Of a DNA stretch of 64,000 bases, positions 1-9,325 are shown piece after piece. The stretch is from Rubrivirga sp. SAORIC476. Lineage in GTDB: Bacteria; Bacteroidota; Rhodothermia; Rhodothermales; Rubricoccaceae. A program made the translations under genes and the position numbers. Location: assembly GCF_002283555.1 (NCBI RefSeq), contig NZ_MVOI01000006.1, positions 310,001-374,000 of the forward strand, in the 5' to 3' direction. Positions within the stretch are counted from its first letter, which is position 1. Each line of letters begins with the position of its first letter. The notes beneath the pieces were generated by a model. It was given only the letters and a program-made list of their open reading frames with translations. It was not told the origin of the DNA and did no database searches.

Positions 1-3000
1 GGAAGAGCCGCCAGAACGTCCGCGGCGCGATCCGGAGCGAACTCTGAACGGAGGCCGAGGCGCCCGCGGAGGCCACCTCCAAGTCGGGCGCCGCCGCACT
101 CGGCTGATCGCGCCACTGGTAGTTGGTGGACACGCTGATCGGCTGGAGCTGCAGCCACGAGAGCCACTTCTGCTTCGCGATGTTGACCCGTAGCGAGGCC
201 GTCGCCTGCTGCGTGTACTGGCGCGTCCGGAGCTGGCCGTTGAACACGTTGCTCAGCGCCTCGCCGAGGGGGAGGATCTGGAGGTCCGAGCCGCCGAGGA
301 TCTCGACGCGGTCGCTCGGGAACGGGTCCCCGTCGTTGAAGCCGTCCAACTCGGCGACGAGGTCGCGGTAGACGATGCTCGTGTCGGAGCGTGCGCCCGC
401 CGGGCTGAGGTCGTAGACGCGGGCGAAGCCGCCGTCGCGCTCGCGGACGAGCACCCGGAACTGCTCGCGCTGGCCTGCCTCACCGAGATCCTGGTCGGTG
501 TCCGACCCGAACGACATCTGGAGGAACGGGAAGGGCGTGTACTGGAGGTTCATCTGGCGGCCGTGCTCGAAGCGCTGCGAGCGCCGCGTGAGGGCCCGGA
601 AGGCGCTGATGGAGTCCGGCTCCGAGAGGAACTCACTGCCGAGGCGCTGCTGCGTCGCCGAGAGGCTCCGCTGGGCGTCGGTCGCCAGCGTCAGGTTGGA
701 CGGCAGCAGGTTCAGCCGCAGCCCGCCGATGGCCCGCCCCAGCAGCGGCACCGACCGCGTGAACCAGAACGGCTTCACCGCCAGCGGGTCCGGCACCGTG
801 ACGCGGTAGTTGAGCGTGCCCGTCCACCCGTCCGACTCGTTGAGGCTGCTCGACGGGTTGGTGCTGCTCTGCATCGAGCGCGAGTAGGACGCCGAGAGGC
901 CGTCGACGGTGTAGCGCAGCCAGGGCGAGCGGCTGCCGTTCTTCGACACCTGCACGCGGACGCTCTGGGACGCCGTTTGGGTGCGCGCCCGCTCCAGGAT
1001 GGCGTCCGCCCGGAGGTCGGGGGGGAGCGCGGTGCTGCCCTCGACCACCTCCGCCTCGCGCGCCTGCTGGACGAGGTCGTCCAGGCGGACGTCGCCGTTG
1101 TCGGGGTCGAAGCGCGGCGTCGAGCCGTTCTGCGTCAGCGAGTACGAGAGCGGGATCGACCACCCGAAGCGCTCCGGCAGCAGCTTGTGGGCGTTGAACG
1201 AGGACGACAGGGTGAAGGCGGTCTGCTGGGCGAAGTTGCGCCCGCCGAGCGCGCCGCCGAGCTCGCCAAAGCCGTCGTCGGTGAAGCTGACCCGTGCGTT
1301 CAGCGACGCCACGTCCGCCAGCGCAACCGTCGCCGTCAGGAAGCCGCTCGCGCCGCCGCCTTCGTCGTAGCCGGTCACTCGGAGCTCGTTGAACCAGATC
1401 GAGACCGTGTCCACGACGGCCGCCCCGCCGGGGCCGTTGCGGACGCCCAGGACCACCGTCCGGATGTCCTGGATCGAGGGCTGGCCGCGCACGGTGATCG
1501 TGGCGCCCGGCGGCGCGCCCTCGGGGTCGCTCAGCGTGAACCGCTCGTCGAGCGGTCGGCCGCTCCGGTCTCGCTCCAGCTTGGCCCGGTTCAGCTCCGA
1601 GAGGACCACGTTGATGGGGTTCAGGTCCACCCGCTCGCCGCCCACCATCACGTTCGTCTGCCAGAGGCTGTCCGACTTGGCGCAGTTGAAGGGCTGGTCG
1701 ATGGGGCAGTCGCCCGGCACCAGCGCGAGGTCCTGCGGGTCGAACGGGTAGACCGGCTGCTCGATCTCGTAGTAGTTCTCCGTCTCGTCGTCGCCGAAGC
1801 GGAGGAAGACGCGCATCGAGTCGCTACGCGCGAAGCCGTCGCCGTGGATGGCCGTGCGCAGGTTGGAGTACTTGGTCAGGTCCAGCGGGCGGGTCGCGTA
1901 GGAGCGCGCCAGCGCGGCGCGGCGGCCGTCGGAGAGGCCCTCGGCGCGGAAGACGAGCGCCTGCTCGCGGGTCGCGCGGATGCTGCCGCTCTGCGTCCGA
2001 GCCGTGTTCTGGATGGTCCCCTTGGGGATGGCGTAGATGGACGCGTTCTCCTCATTGTTGACCGACTCGATGAACAGCATCGGGTCCAGGCCGCCGCTCG
2101 CCGCAGGGTCGTCCTGGGTGCCCTCCTGCACGAAGCCGATCTCCTCGGACTTGAGCCACTGGCTGCCGACGAGCTCGAACGACGCGATCCGGAGCGTCGC
2201 CGGGCGGTCGTGGCCGGTCGTCCAGAGGCGGACGGCCTCGACGCGCGAGAAGTCATCCTCGGCGATGCCGCCGATCTCGGTCTTGTTCTGGGTGCGGACC
2301 GGGATCCGGAGCAGGTACCACGTCTGGGTCTGGTTGAGGCTGTTGGTCGTCGAGAGGGTATTGAGGAAGAATGGGCTGGCGGCGATGCCGGCGGCGTCCA
2401 GCGGAATCTCGTAGCGGTGGAAGGACTCCGCCTGGTCGAGGGTGTTGTTGTTGTTGATGTCCTCGGTGTTGGGCTGCACCGAGACGCCGCGGCCGTCGGC
2501 GAGGAGCCGCTGCTGGGCGACGGCCGAGTTCAGCTCGTAGGCCGGGTAGTAGTGCGCGTACCGCTCCTGGACCGAGGCGCCATTGGTGCCGGGGTAGCGC
2601 AGCTGGTCGTTGAAGCGGTTGTCGGCGAAGTTGTAGTAGTCGTCGGCGGCGGGGTCCTGCGCGGCGCGGCGCTGCTCGGGCGAGTCCACCGCCAGCGCGT
2701 CGAGGAACGGCCGGAACTGGTCCACCTCGGTGATCGCGTAGGGGAAGGTGGGAAACAGCTCATTGGTGGAGGGCAGGCCGTCCAAGCCGAGGTCCTCGGT
2801 GCGCTCGGTCTCGTCGAAGAAGTCGACGAAGCCATTGGTGCGGCCGGTCGGCCGGCGGCTCCACGCGTCGACCTCGCCCGCGACGGGTGCGTCGCCGTTC
2901 TGGAGGCCGTCCTCGGAGTTGAGGAAGCCGTTCGGCAGCACATCCTCGTTGAGGCGCCCGAGGTCGAGGTAGAGGCGCGCGCCCTCGGCGATGGGCTCGG

Positions 3001-6000
3001 TGCCGTTGCGCCCGCCGAGCGGCGACACGAGCAGCTCCACGAACTCGATGTTGTTCTGCCCGTCGAAGTTGGAGTAGGAGCTCTCGATGGAGCGGATGAA
3101 GCCGCCCCACACGTCCTCCGGCTGCTGCACGAACTCGCCGCCGGTGACCGTCCGGTTGAAGTTGTACGGCCCGCGGCGGGTCGGGTCGAAGTAGAGGTCC
3201 AGCAGGTCCAGCGGCAGGTCCTCCTCGCGAGACGAGGTGTAGGGCCGCTCGGGGAAGAGCTCGACGGCCGGGATGGGCTCGGTCGCCGGCGACAGGATCT
3301 GGTTGAAGCCGCGGTACACCGACTCCGTGAGGGTGTACCAGGTGAAGAGGCCGCGCCAGTTGGAGCGGAGGATGGGGTCGGTGACATCGGCCTCCTGGGC
3401 GGCGCCGTCGCGGCTGCCCTCCGGCCCGGCGTCCTCCGGCGGGGCCGCGATGCGCCAGCCGTCGGTGAAGCGGAGCGCCGTGTAGGCGTTCTCCGAGCCC
3501 TCGAAGTCGTCGACGTAGCTGACGCCGGACTGCTCGTCCTCGGCGAAGTCGAGGCCCTGGTCGCGGAGGGCGTCGCGGGTGCGGTCGTAGGCGAACGTCT
3601 GCGGGTGGCCGGGGTTGAGGCGGGCCACCTCGCCGCGGAACTCGAGGCGCGACGGCGCGCGCGTCTGGATGAGCGGCAGCGCGTCGATGGCACGCGTCAG
3701 CCAGCGCGGCTCGGCGCGGAAGGCGCCGTCGAAGCCGACGATCGAGTTGTTGAGCGCCTCCTCGCCGACGCGGAACTTGTCGCCGAGGGGCCGCTCCGAA
3801 AGCCGCATCCAGGTGGCGCCGAGGCCGAAGTCCTCGCTCAGGCGGTAGTCCGCCCGGAGGCCGAGCAGCGTCTTGCTCCCGATCGAGAAGAACTTATTCT
3901 GCTCCACCGAGACGGCCACGCGCTGGCCCTCCAGCAGGTACTGCGGGTTGGTGATCTCGACCGTGCCCGCGGTGTAGTTGACGCGGTAGTCGGTGCCCTC
4001 GACCAGCTCCAGGTCGCCGGAGGTCACGCGCACCGTCCCCTCGACCAGCTGGAAGCCGATGTTGAACACCGACTGGGTGGCGCTCTTGAACTGACCCTCG
4101 ACGCGGTAGTCGGACAGGCGCGGCAGGCGGCGCCGCGCGTTGTCGCTGGTGAGGTCGTAGAGCGACTCGCCCGCCTCGGTGCCGTCGGACAGCGTCGGGA
4201 CGTACTTCGCGACCGCCTGGGCGGGCGTGAGCGACCCGGTGGAGACCACGATGCGGCCGTTGTCGCTCGGCGCGCCGATCGTGCCGACCGTCCAGCCCGT
4301 CTCGATCAGGTTGCGCAGGTAGTCACCGAAGGGCTGGCGGACGGGGAAGATGACGCGCCCATTGTCCGGGTTGACGGTCACGCCCGAGCTGAAGTCGAAG
4401 ACGTCGTCCGGGTTGGCGAGACCTTGCTCGTTGACGCGGTCGAGGCCGAGGACTTCGAGGAACGTCCGCTGCTCGAACGAGAGCTCGGCGGCCGGCGGCG
4501 TGGTGCCCGCGCTGCTGCCGGCAGGCTTGTACGTGATCCCCAGCTCGAACGTGGTCGGGTTGAGGCTCCGTCCGCCGACGCGGTAGATGTTGCGCATCGT
4601 CAGGTCCCAGAGCGGGTCGATGGGCGTGGCGCGGTCCGACCGGATCAGCTTCAGGATGGTGCGCGGGCCGGTCTGCGAGGTCGACTGCGCTGGGCGGCCG
4701 TAGTCGCCGACCGTGACGAGGCGTCCGTCGAGCGTCTCGTACTGGTAGGCGACCGCGATCAGGTCGCTGTCGGTGACCGAGGTCGCGAGCGAGATCCAGC
4801 CCAGCTGTGCGTCGAACGTGTAGTCGATGTTGGCGCGGAGGCGCCGGAAGACGTTGTTGGCGAAGGCGCCAGAGGCGGGCAACGGCCGCTCCAGGCCTGC
4901 GGTGATGGTCTCGACGGTGGCCGTGGCGCCGTTCACGCGGACCCCGTCCAGCACGGCGTCGGGATACTGGTCGAGCGCGGGGTTGGGCAGCGGCGCTGCC
5001 TCGTTGGCGTACTGGCCGGTCACCGGGTCGAACGCGCCCAGGTAGGCCTCGCCGCCGTCGAGCACGCTCGTCGGCTCGCCGAGGTCGGCCAGGGCGACCG
5101 CCCACGTCGTCTCGACGCCCTCCTGGGTCGAGTTGATCAGGCCCGGCTCGTGCTTCCACACCTCGATGCCGACGAACCGGCGGAAGCCGCCCTGGCCGGG
5201 GGCGCCCGGCGGCAGCTGCGGGTTCTGCGGGCGCTCGTGGGCGCGGTCCCACCAGTTGTGGAACGCGTAGCCGAGGAAGAGGTGCGTGTTGTCCTCGTAC
5301 TCGTAGGGCGCCAGCGAGAACGTCTGGGCGTCGGCACCGCCCTCGAAGACGCGGTCGACGGTCTCGGCGTCCTGCTGGCTCGCGACCGCCGTCACGGCGA
5401 GCGGGCCGAACTGGAGGTCTGTCCGCAGGCCGAACAGACGCTGGCCGCCGCGGATGAGCGTCGCGGGCGTCTGGAGGAACACGTTGCCCGCCTCGATCCG
5501 CTGGATGATGTCGTCCTCGTAGCCGGTGTAGACGAGCGAGACCTGGTTCTCGAAGTCGAACTGGCTCTGGGTGTCGTAGTTGACGTTGATGGCCAGCTTG
5601 TCGCCGATGGTGCCCGCCACGTTGAGGTTGAGCTCCTGGCCGAAGTCGGGCGCGAAGGGGCTGCCGCCGCGGGCCAGCGCGTCCTGGAGGTCGTTGCGGT
5701 CGTACCGGACGCCCAGGTTCACGTTGGACGTGCCGTTGACCGTCAGCGCGACCTCGTTCTTGCCGAACAGCGTCCGGAACGCGCTCTGCTCGCCGCCGGG
5801 GATGTCGACGGCGAAGCCGAAGCCACTCCGGCGGGCCTGCTGGCGATCGGAGCGCTGGGCGGCGAGCGTCCGGAACTGATCGCCGAGCGCCTCGGTGCGG
5901 CGCGCGGCCAGGAACTCGGAGAGGGAGACTTCGGCCGGGGCTCGCACCTCGGTGTCGCCTACGCTCTCGCGGACGCGGTACACGTAGGCCGCCGAGTCGA

Positions 6001-6412
6001 GCGTCACGTCCCGCCGCCAGTACGTCCCCAGGCGACCGCGGATGCCGGGCCGGAACGGCGGCACGATGGACACCGACGAGCCGGTCCGGGCCGGCTGCTG
6101 GAAGTACGTGCGGGCCCGCAGCGTCGAGTCCACCTCGGTGGTGTCGGCGGCTAGGCTGTCCACGTCGATGGTGTCCGGCGCGGCCAGCCCGAAGCCGTCC
6201 GCGACGAAGTCCTCGGCCGTCGGGTCGATGAGGTCCGGGACGGCGACCGAGTCGGTGTCGGCGGCGGCGAGCCAGGGCCACGCGGCGGCGCCCGCCGTGG
6301 CCGTCCGGTCGGGCCGGGCGATCAGGACGAGAAGGCCGACGGCAGCGAGCACGCTGAGCGTGGCGGCACGGCGGCGAGAGAAGCGTGTCCGTGGGGACGA
6401 CGGCGCGCGCAA
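1..6412 (-). CDS. sprA: SprA, T9SS outer-membrane translocon (partial, C-terminus off the left edge)
   Basis: This is the N-terminal ~2,137 residues of SprA, the giant outer-membrane barrel through which T9SS cargo leaves the cell; family members are about 2,300-2,500 residues. The reading frame is open from 6412 to the window edge. Family signatures seen include FGKNEVALTVNGTSNVNLG, GYEDDIIQRIEAGNVF and GGQRLFGLRTDLQFGPL, followed by long alternating beta-strand sequence. An in-frame TAG lies 15 nt upstream of 6412, so the TTG at 6412 is the only upstream start. It gives a basic n-region (RTRFSRRR) and a hydrophobic core typical of an exported protein. A GTG about 19 codons inside is the alternative start. 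It fits the T9SS cargo domains seen at 11882 and 15811. Very confident of family, less of the start. Confidence 0.93.
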   Translation of the reverse strand, partial: MRAPSSPRTRFSRRRAATLSVLAAVGLLVLIARPDRTATAGAAAWPWLAAADTDSVAVPDLIDPTAEDFVADGFGLAAPDTIDVDSLAADTTEVDSTLRARTYFQQPARTGSSVSIVPPFRPGIRGRLGTYWRRDVTLDSAAYVYRVRESVGDTEVRAPAEVSLSEFLAARRTEALGDQFRTLAAQRSDRQQARRSGFGFAVDIPGGEQSAFRTLFGKNEVALTVNGTSNVNLGVRYDRNDLQDALARGGSPFAPDFGQELNLNVAGTIGDKLAINVNYDTQSQFDFENQVSLVYTGYEDDIIQRIEAGNVFLQTPATLIRGGQRLFGLRTDLQFGPLAVTAVASQQDAETVDRVFEGGADAQTFSLAPYEYEDNTHLFLGYAFHNWWDRAHERPQNPQLPPGAPGQGGFRRFVGIEVWKHEPGLINSTQEGVETTWAVALADLGEPTSVLDGGEAYLGAFDPVTGQYANEAAPLPNPALDQYPDAVLDGVRVNGATATVETITAGLERPLPASGAFANNVFRRLRANIDYTFDAQLGWISLATSVTDSDLIAVAYQYETLDGRLVTVGDYGRPAQSTSQTGPRTILKLIRSDRATPIDPLWDLTMRNIYRVGGRSLNPTTFELGITYKPAGSSAGTTPPAAELSFEQRTFLEVLGLDRVNEQGLANPDDVFDFSSGVTVNPDNGRVIFPVRQPFGDYLRNLIETGWTVGTIGAPSDNGRIVVSTGSLTPAQAVAKYVPTLSDGTEAGESLYDLTSDNARRRLPRLSDYRVEGQFKSATQSVFNIGFQLVEGTVRVTSGDLELVEGTDYRVNYTAGTVEITNPQYLLEGQRVAVSVEQNKFFSIGSKTLLGLRADYRLSEDFGLGATWMRLSERPLGDKFRVGEEALNNSIVGFDGAFRAEPRWLTRAIDALPLIQTRAPSRLEFRGEVARLNPGHPQTFAYDRTRDALRDQGLDFAEDEQSGVSYVDDFEGSENAYTALRFTDGWRIAAPPEDAGPEGSRDGAAQEADVTDPILRSNWRGLFTWYTLTESVYRGFNQILSPATEPIPAVELFPERPYTSSREEDLPLDLLDLYFDPTRRGPYNFNRTVTGGEFVQQPEDVWGGFIRSIESSYSNFDGQNNIEFVELLVSPLGGRNGTEPIAEGARLYLDLGRLNEDVLPNGFLNSEDGLQNGDAPVAGEVDAWSRRPTGRTNGFVDFFDETERTEDLGLDGLPSTNELFPTFPYAITEVDQFRPFLDALAVDSPEQRRAAQDPAADDYYNFADNRFNDQLRYPGTNGASVQERYAHYYPAYELNSAVAQQRLLADGRGVSVQPNTEDINNNNTLDQAESFHRYEIPLDAAGIAASPFFLNTLSTTNSLNQTQTWYLLRIPVRTQNKTEIGGIAEDDFSRVEAVRLWTTGHDRPATLRIASFELVGSQWLKSEEIGFVQEGTQDDPAASGGLDPMLFIESVNNEENASIYAIPKGTIQNTARTQSGSIRATREQALVFRAEGLSDGRRAALARSYATRPLDLTKYSNLRTAIHGDGFARSDSMRVFLRFGDDETENYYEIEQPVYPFDPQDLALVPGDCPIDQPFNCAKSDSLWQTNVMVGGERVDLNPINVVLSELNRAKLERDRSGRPLDERFTLSDPEGAPPGATITVRGQPSIQDIRTVVLGVRNGPGGAAVVDTVSIWFNELRVTGYDEGGGASGFLTATVALADVASLNARVSFTDDGFGELGGALGGRNFAQQTAFTLSSSFNAHKLLPERFGWSIPLSYSLTQNGSTPRFDPDNGDVRLDDLVQQAREAEVVEGSTALPPDLRADAILERARTQTASQSVRVQVSKNGSRSPWLRYTVDGLSASYSRSMQSSTNPSSSLNESDGWTGTLNYRVTVPDPLAVKPFWFTRSVPLLGRAIGGLRLNLLPSNLTLATDAQRSLSATQQRLGSEFLSEPDSISAFRALTRRSQRFEHGRQMNLQYTPFPFLQMSFGSDTDQDLGEAGQREQFRVLVRERDGGFARVYDLSPAGARSDTSIVYRDLVAELDGFNDGDPFPSDRVEILGGSDLQILPLGEALSNVFNGQLRTRQYTQQATASLRVNIAKQKWLSWLQLQPISVSTNYQWRDQPSAAAPDLEVASAGASASVQSSLRIAPRTFWRLF

Positions 6413-6674
6413 ATCGGGGGCGGGCTACGAGCAGACGCTGGGCGACCGCGGGGTCGCCGTCAGGGCGTCGGGGAAACGAACGGGCGTAGCGAACGCGGCG
6501 ATAGGGCGCGGGCTGAGGCGGACGATAGAAGGGGCGCGCAGACGTGCGGACCGGCGGCCCTCCAGGGATCGCGAAGCTACCGGCGGCGGCGGAGACCGAC
6601 AAGGGAGCTTCTGTGTGCCCGGCCCAACGGTCGCCCTGGCGTGCGTAGTCTGCACGCCCGCTCCGACGCCCCCG

Positions 6675-7160
6675 ATGCCGTTCTCGTCGTTTCGCCACGT
6701 CCTCGCTCTGCTCGCCGTCCTCGCGCTCGCCGGGTGCGCCTCGACGGCTCCCTCCCCATCCGGTGAGGTCGACGCCGCTGCCATCGAGGCGGGCGTCCGG
6801 GCAACACTCGACGCGCAGGTCGAGGCCTGGAACGCGGGCTCGGTGCGAGGCTTCATGGACGGCTACGCGCGGACCGACACGCTCCGCTTCCTCTCCGGCG
6901 GCACCGTCCGCGAGGGATGGGAAGAGGCCCTCTACGGCTACATCCGCAGCTACCCGGACGCCGCGGCGATGGGACAGCTCGCGTTCTCGGACCTCTCCGT
7001 CTCGCCGCTCGCTGCCGACCGCGCCCTCGTGTGGGGCCGCTGGCGCCTCCAGCGCGACGGCGACGCGCCGGGCGCCGGGCCGGGGGGCCTCTTCACGCTG
7101 ATCCTCGCCGAAACACCCGACGGCTGGCGCGTCGTGCACGACCACACGTCGGCCGAGTGA
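6675..7160 (+). CDS. SnoaL/DUF4440-like lipoprotein
   Basis: A 161-residue exported lipoprotein with an NTF2-like fold. The start MPFSSF gives a signal peptide ending in lipobox LAGC (Cys at about residue 20). The mature part, with a long N-terminal helix (ATLDAQVEAWNAGSVRGFMDGYA) split here as helix plus DTLRF strand and ending in DGWRVVHDHTS, matches the DUF4440/SnoaL-like nuclear transport factor 2 superfamily. Such proteins bind small hydrophobic ligands or act as dimerising modules; the specific function is unknown. The frame is open far upstream, but that region is antisense to sprA and lacks coding character. The gene is divergent from sprA. A second, unfused SnoaL-like gene lies at 63548-63946. 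Confidence 0.85.
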   Translation: MPFSSFRHVLALLAVLALAGCASTAPSPSGEVDAAAIEAGVRATLDAQVEAWNAGSVRGFMDGYARTDTLRFLSGGTVREGWEEALYGYIRSYPDAAAMGQLAFSDLSVSPLAADRALVWGRWRLQRDGDAPGAGPGGLFTLILAETPDGWRVVHDHTSAE

Positions 7161-7248
7161 AGGCCGGACGGGTGAAGTTTCCCGTCGCGTCCGCACGGCG
7201 AAGGGAGAGTGGGGGCATCTTTCCGTACCCCCACCCCTGAGTTTCTCC

Positions 7249-7932
7249 ATGTCTGACTCGTCCCTCCCCGACCTCTCCGGCCGCGTCGTCGTGGTGACCG
7301 GCGCCCACGGCCGCCTCGGGCGCGTCGTCGCCCGACACCTCGCCGAGGCGGGCGCTCGCGTGGCGGGCCTCGACCGCGCCCCGCACGACGTGGGCGACCT
7401 CTCGGTCGTGGCCGACGTGACCGACGAGGCCGCCGTCGCCGACGCCTTCGCGCGGGTCGCGTCCGACCTCGGCGAGCCCGACGGGCTCGTCCACACCGTC
7501 GGCATGTGGGCCGGGGCGCCGTTCGCCGAGACCGCCCTCGACGCGTGGCAGACGGTCTTGGACGTCAACCTGACGAGCACGTTTGTGGTCTTCCGGGAGG
7601 CCGTCCGCCGGATGCAGGCGTCGGGGCACACCGGGCGCCTCGTGGCGCTCGCCTCGGGGCAGGGGGCGGACAAGGGCGTCGCCGAGCAGGCGGCCTACTC
7701 GGCCTCGAAGGCGGGCGTGGTGCGACTGGTCGAGTCCGTCGCGGCGGAGTACCGGGCCGACGAGGTCTCGGCGGCGGCGGTCGCGCCCTCCATGATCCTG
7801 TTCGGCGACGAAGAGGAGGGCACGCGCGGCGTCGAGGCGGACGAGGTGGCGCGTCTCTGCGTGACGCTCTGTGGCTCGGCAGGCGGCGTCCACAGCGGCT
7901 CCGTGCTGCGCGCCTACGGCTCGATGCGGTGA
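7249..7932 (+). CDS. SDR family NAD(P)-dependent oxidoreductase
   Basis: A 227-residue classical short-chain dehydrogenase. The Rossmann motif TGAHGRLG is at residues 17-24. The active-site tetrad is N107, S136, Y150 and K154 (YSASK). The expected adenosine-region Asp is present (ADVTD). The length is slightly short for the family (~250), with a clipped substrate loop after residue 185. This suggests a small-molecule oxidoreductase whose substrate cannot be read from sequence. The ATG is preceded by a pyrimidine-rich leader without Shine-Dalgarno sequence. It follows the lipoprotein gene by 88 nt on the same strand and may be co-transcribed. Confidence 0.93.
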   Translation: MSDSSLPDLSGRVVVVTGAHGRLGRVVARHLAEAGARVAGLDRAPHDVGDLSVVADVTDEAAVADAFARVASDLGEPDGLVHTVGMWAGAPFAETALDAWQTVLDVNLTSTFVVFREAVRRMQASGHTGRLVALASGQGADKGVAEQAAYSASKAGVVRLVESVAAEYRADEVSAAAVAPSMILFGDEEEGTRGVEADEVARLCVTLCGSAGGVHSGSVLRAYGSMR

Positions 7933-7987
7933 GGCAGGACGGAGGGCATGGAGCGCAGGGGCGGGGGGGGGCTCGGCGCTCCGGGGT

Positions 7988-9121
7988 CTACACCGCCACC
8001 CAGCGCTCGTGGACGGCGATGCCGCGCTCGGCGAGGCGGTCCATGAACGGCTCGATCGGAAGCACCTGGTCGGCCGGGCCGACGCCGCCGCCGGGCAGCG
8101 CGCGGGCCGCCAGCAGGACGGCCGCCGTCGCGGCGGGGAAGCCGGTGCAGCGCTGCATCGCCGAGAGGCCCGTCTCCGGGTCGCAGCGGTCCGCCATCTC
8201 GTAGACGAGCGTCCCCTCGGCGCCGTCGCGGGTGCCGTCGACCTCGATGCGGAGCAGGACGGCGTCGTCGTAGTCGCCGCCGAGGCGCTTGCGGAGGCGG
8301 CGGACGAGCACGTCGCGGTACGTCAGGTGCGTCCGCACGTCGAGCGACGTCCGCTCGGCGAGGCCGAGGTCGAGCACGAAGCGCATGCGCTCAGCGTGGC
8401 CCGGGTGGCGGATCGTCTTGACGTCGAGGCTGGCGACGCGGCCCTCCAGCGCCTCGGCGAGGCTGCCCAGCCCGGCGCCCGTGTAGAAGGCCTCCATGGT
8501 GCCGAAGCCGTCCACTTCGACGCTCTCGACGCCCGTCATGGGCTCGCGCGTCTCGATCTTCCCGTCCACGAGGACGGGGGCGGGCTCGGTGTAGTCGTCC
8601 AGGAGGCGCTCCGCAGAGTGGGCCAGCCGGTGACGGAACGGCTCGCGCGGCTCCTGCGGCACGTCGCCGACGCGGATGCGCACCGCCCGCGCCTCGTCCA
8701 TCGCGCCGACGGCCCGCATGGCCAGCACGCCGACGAGTCCGGGCGCCAGCCCACAGCCGGTCACCACCCAGCGCTGCCGCCGCTCGGCGTGCTCGGCGAG
8801 GGCGGGGTCAGGCAGTGGGTTGCCGAGGTCGACGAAGTGGGCGCCCAGGTCGAGCGCCAGCCGCGCCAGCCGCGGCGAGTGCTCCGGCCCGACGCACGAC
8901 ACGACGCAGGTGCTCCCGTTCAGGATCGGCTCCAGCGCCTGCGCGTCGCGGGCGTCAGCCTCGTAGGTGCGGAGGCCGGGGTAGGTGTGGGCGGCGCGGA
9001 AGGTGCGGAGGGTGGCGGGCTGGGCCTCGCACACCTGTACGTGCGCGGTCTCGCTGCTGCGGGCGAGGTCGACGGCGACGGCGGTGCCGACAGTTCCGGC
9101 TCCGAGGACGGTGATCTTCAT
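7988..9121 (-). CDS. saccharopine dehydrogenase family protein
   Basis: A 377-residue NAD(P)-binding protein. The N-terminus MKITVLGAGTVGTAVAVDLA is a Rossmann GxGxxG motif, followed by a saccharopine-dehydrogenase NADP domain and the C-terminal Lys9-like domain (GTMEAFYT, LDVKTIRHPGH). It is a likely oxidoreductase of amino-acid metabolism (Lys9/Lys1-like), but the family also includes enzymes with other substrates. I chose the start at 9121 because the upstream extension to 9265 is low-quality and overlaps the open frame of the neighbour on the other strand. A TACCTTG box sits about 10 nt upstream and could be its -10 element. It is convergent with the SDR gene. Confidence 0.9.
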   Translation of the reverse strand: MKITVLGAGTVGTAVAVDLARSSETAHVQVCEAQPATLRTFRAAHTYPGLRTYEADARDAQALEPILNGSTCVVSCVGPEHSPRLARLALDLGAHFVDLGNPLPDPALAEHAERRQRWVVTGCGLAPGLVGVLAMRAVGAMDEARAVRIRVGDVPQEPREPFRHRLAHSAERLLDDYTEPAPVLVDGKIETREPMTGVESVEVDGFGTMEAFYTGAGLGSLAEALEGRVASLDVKTIRHPGHAERMRFVLDLGLAERTSLDVRTHLTYRDVLVRRLRKRLGGDYDDAVLLRIEVDGTRDGAEGTLVYEMADRCDPETGLSAMQRCTGFPAATAAVLLAARALPGGGVGPADQVLPIEPFMDRLAERGIAVHERWVAV

Positions 9122-9325
9122 GCCCCAAGGTAGGACGGCCAGCCGGCGGCGGGAAAACGCTTCCACTCCGGAAAAGCGCTTCCAGACCGCTCGGGCGGAC
9201 CCCATGCATTCGGTGGGCCCCTGTACGAGACTGTCGGGGATGACGAAGTCGGAGACCGAACGCACATCGGCGTCACGGGTGGGACCGTCTCCTTCGAGTA
9301 TGGCGGGGACACCCAGGCCTTTCCG

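Noticed and set aside
563-6154. 1,863-codon plus-strand open frame opposite sprA
   Set aside because: It is an antisense frame kept open by high GC codon bias. The protein is Arg/Gly/Ala/Val-rich without any family motif, whereas the minus strand encodes a clear SprA.
4323-7673. 1,116-codon minus-strand open frame spanning the sprA start
   Set aside because: It runs through sprA out of frame and antisense to two plus-strand genes; composition is Arg/Pro-rich noise.
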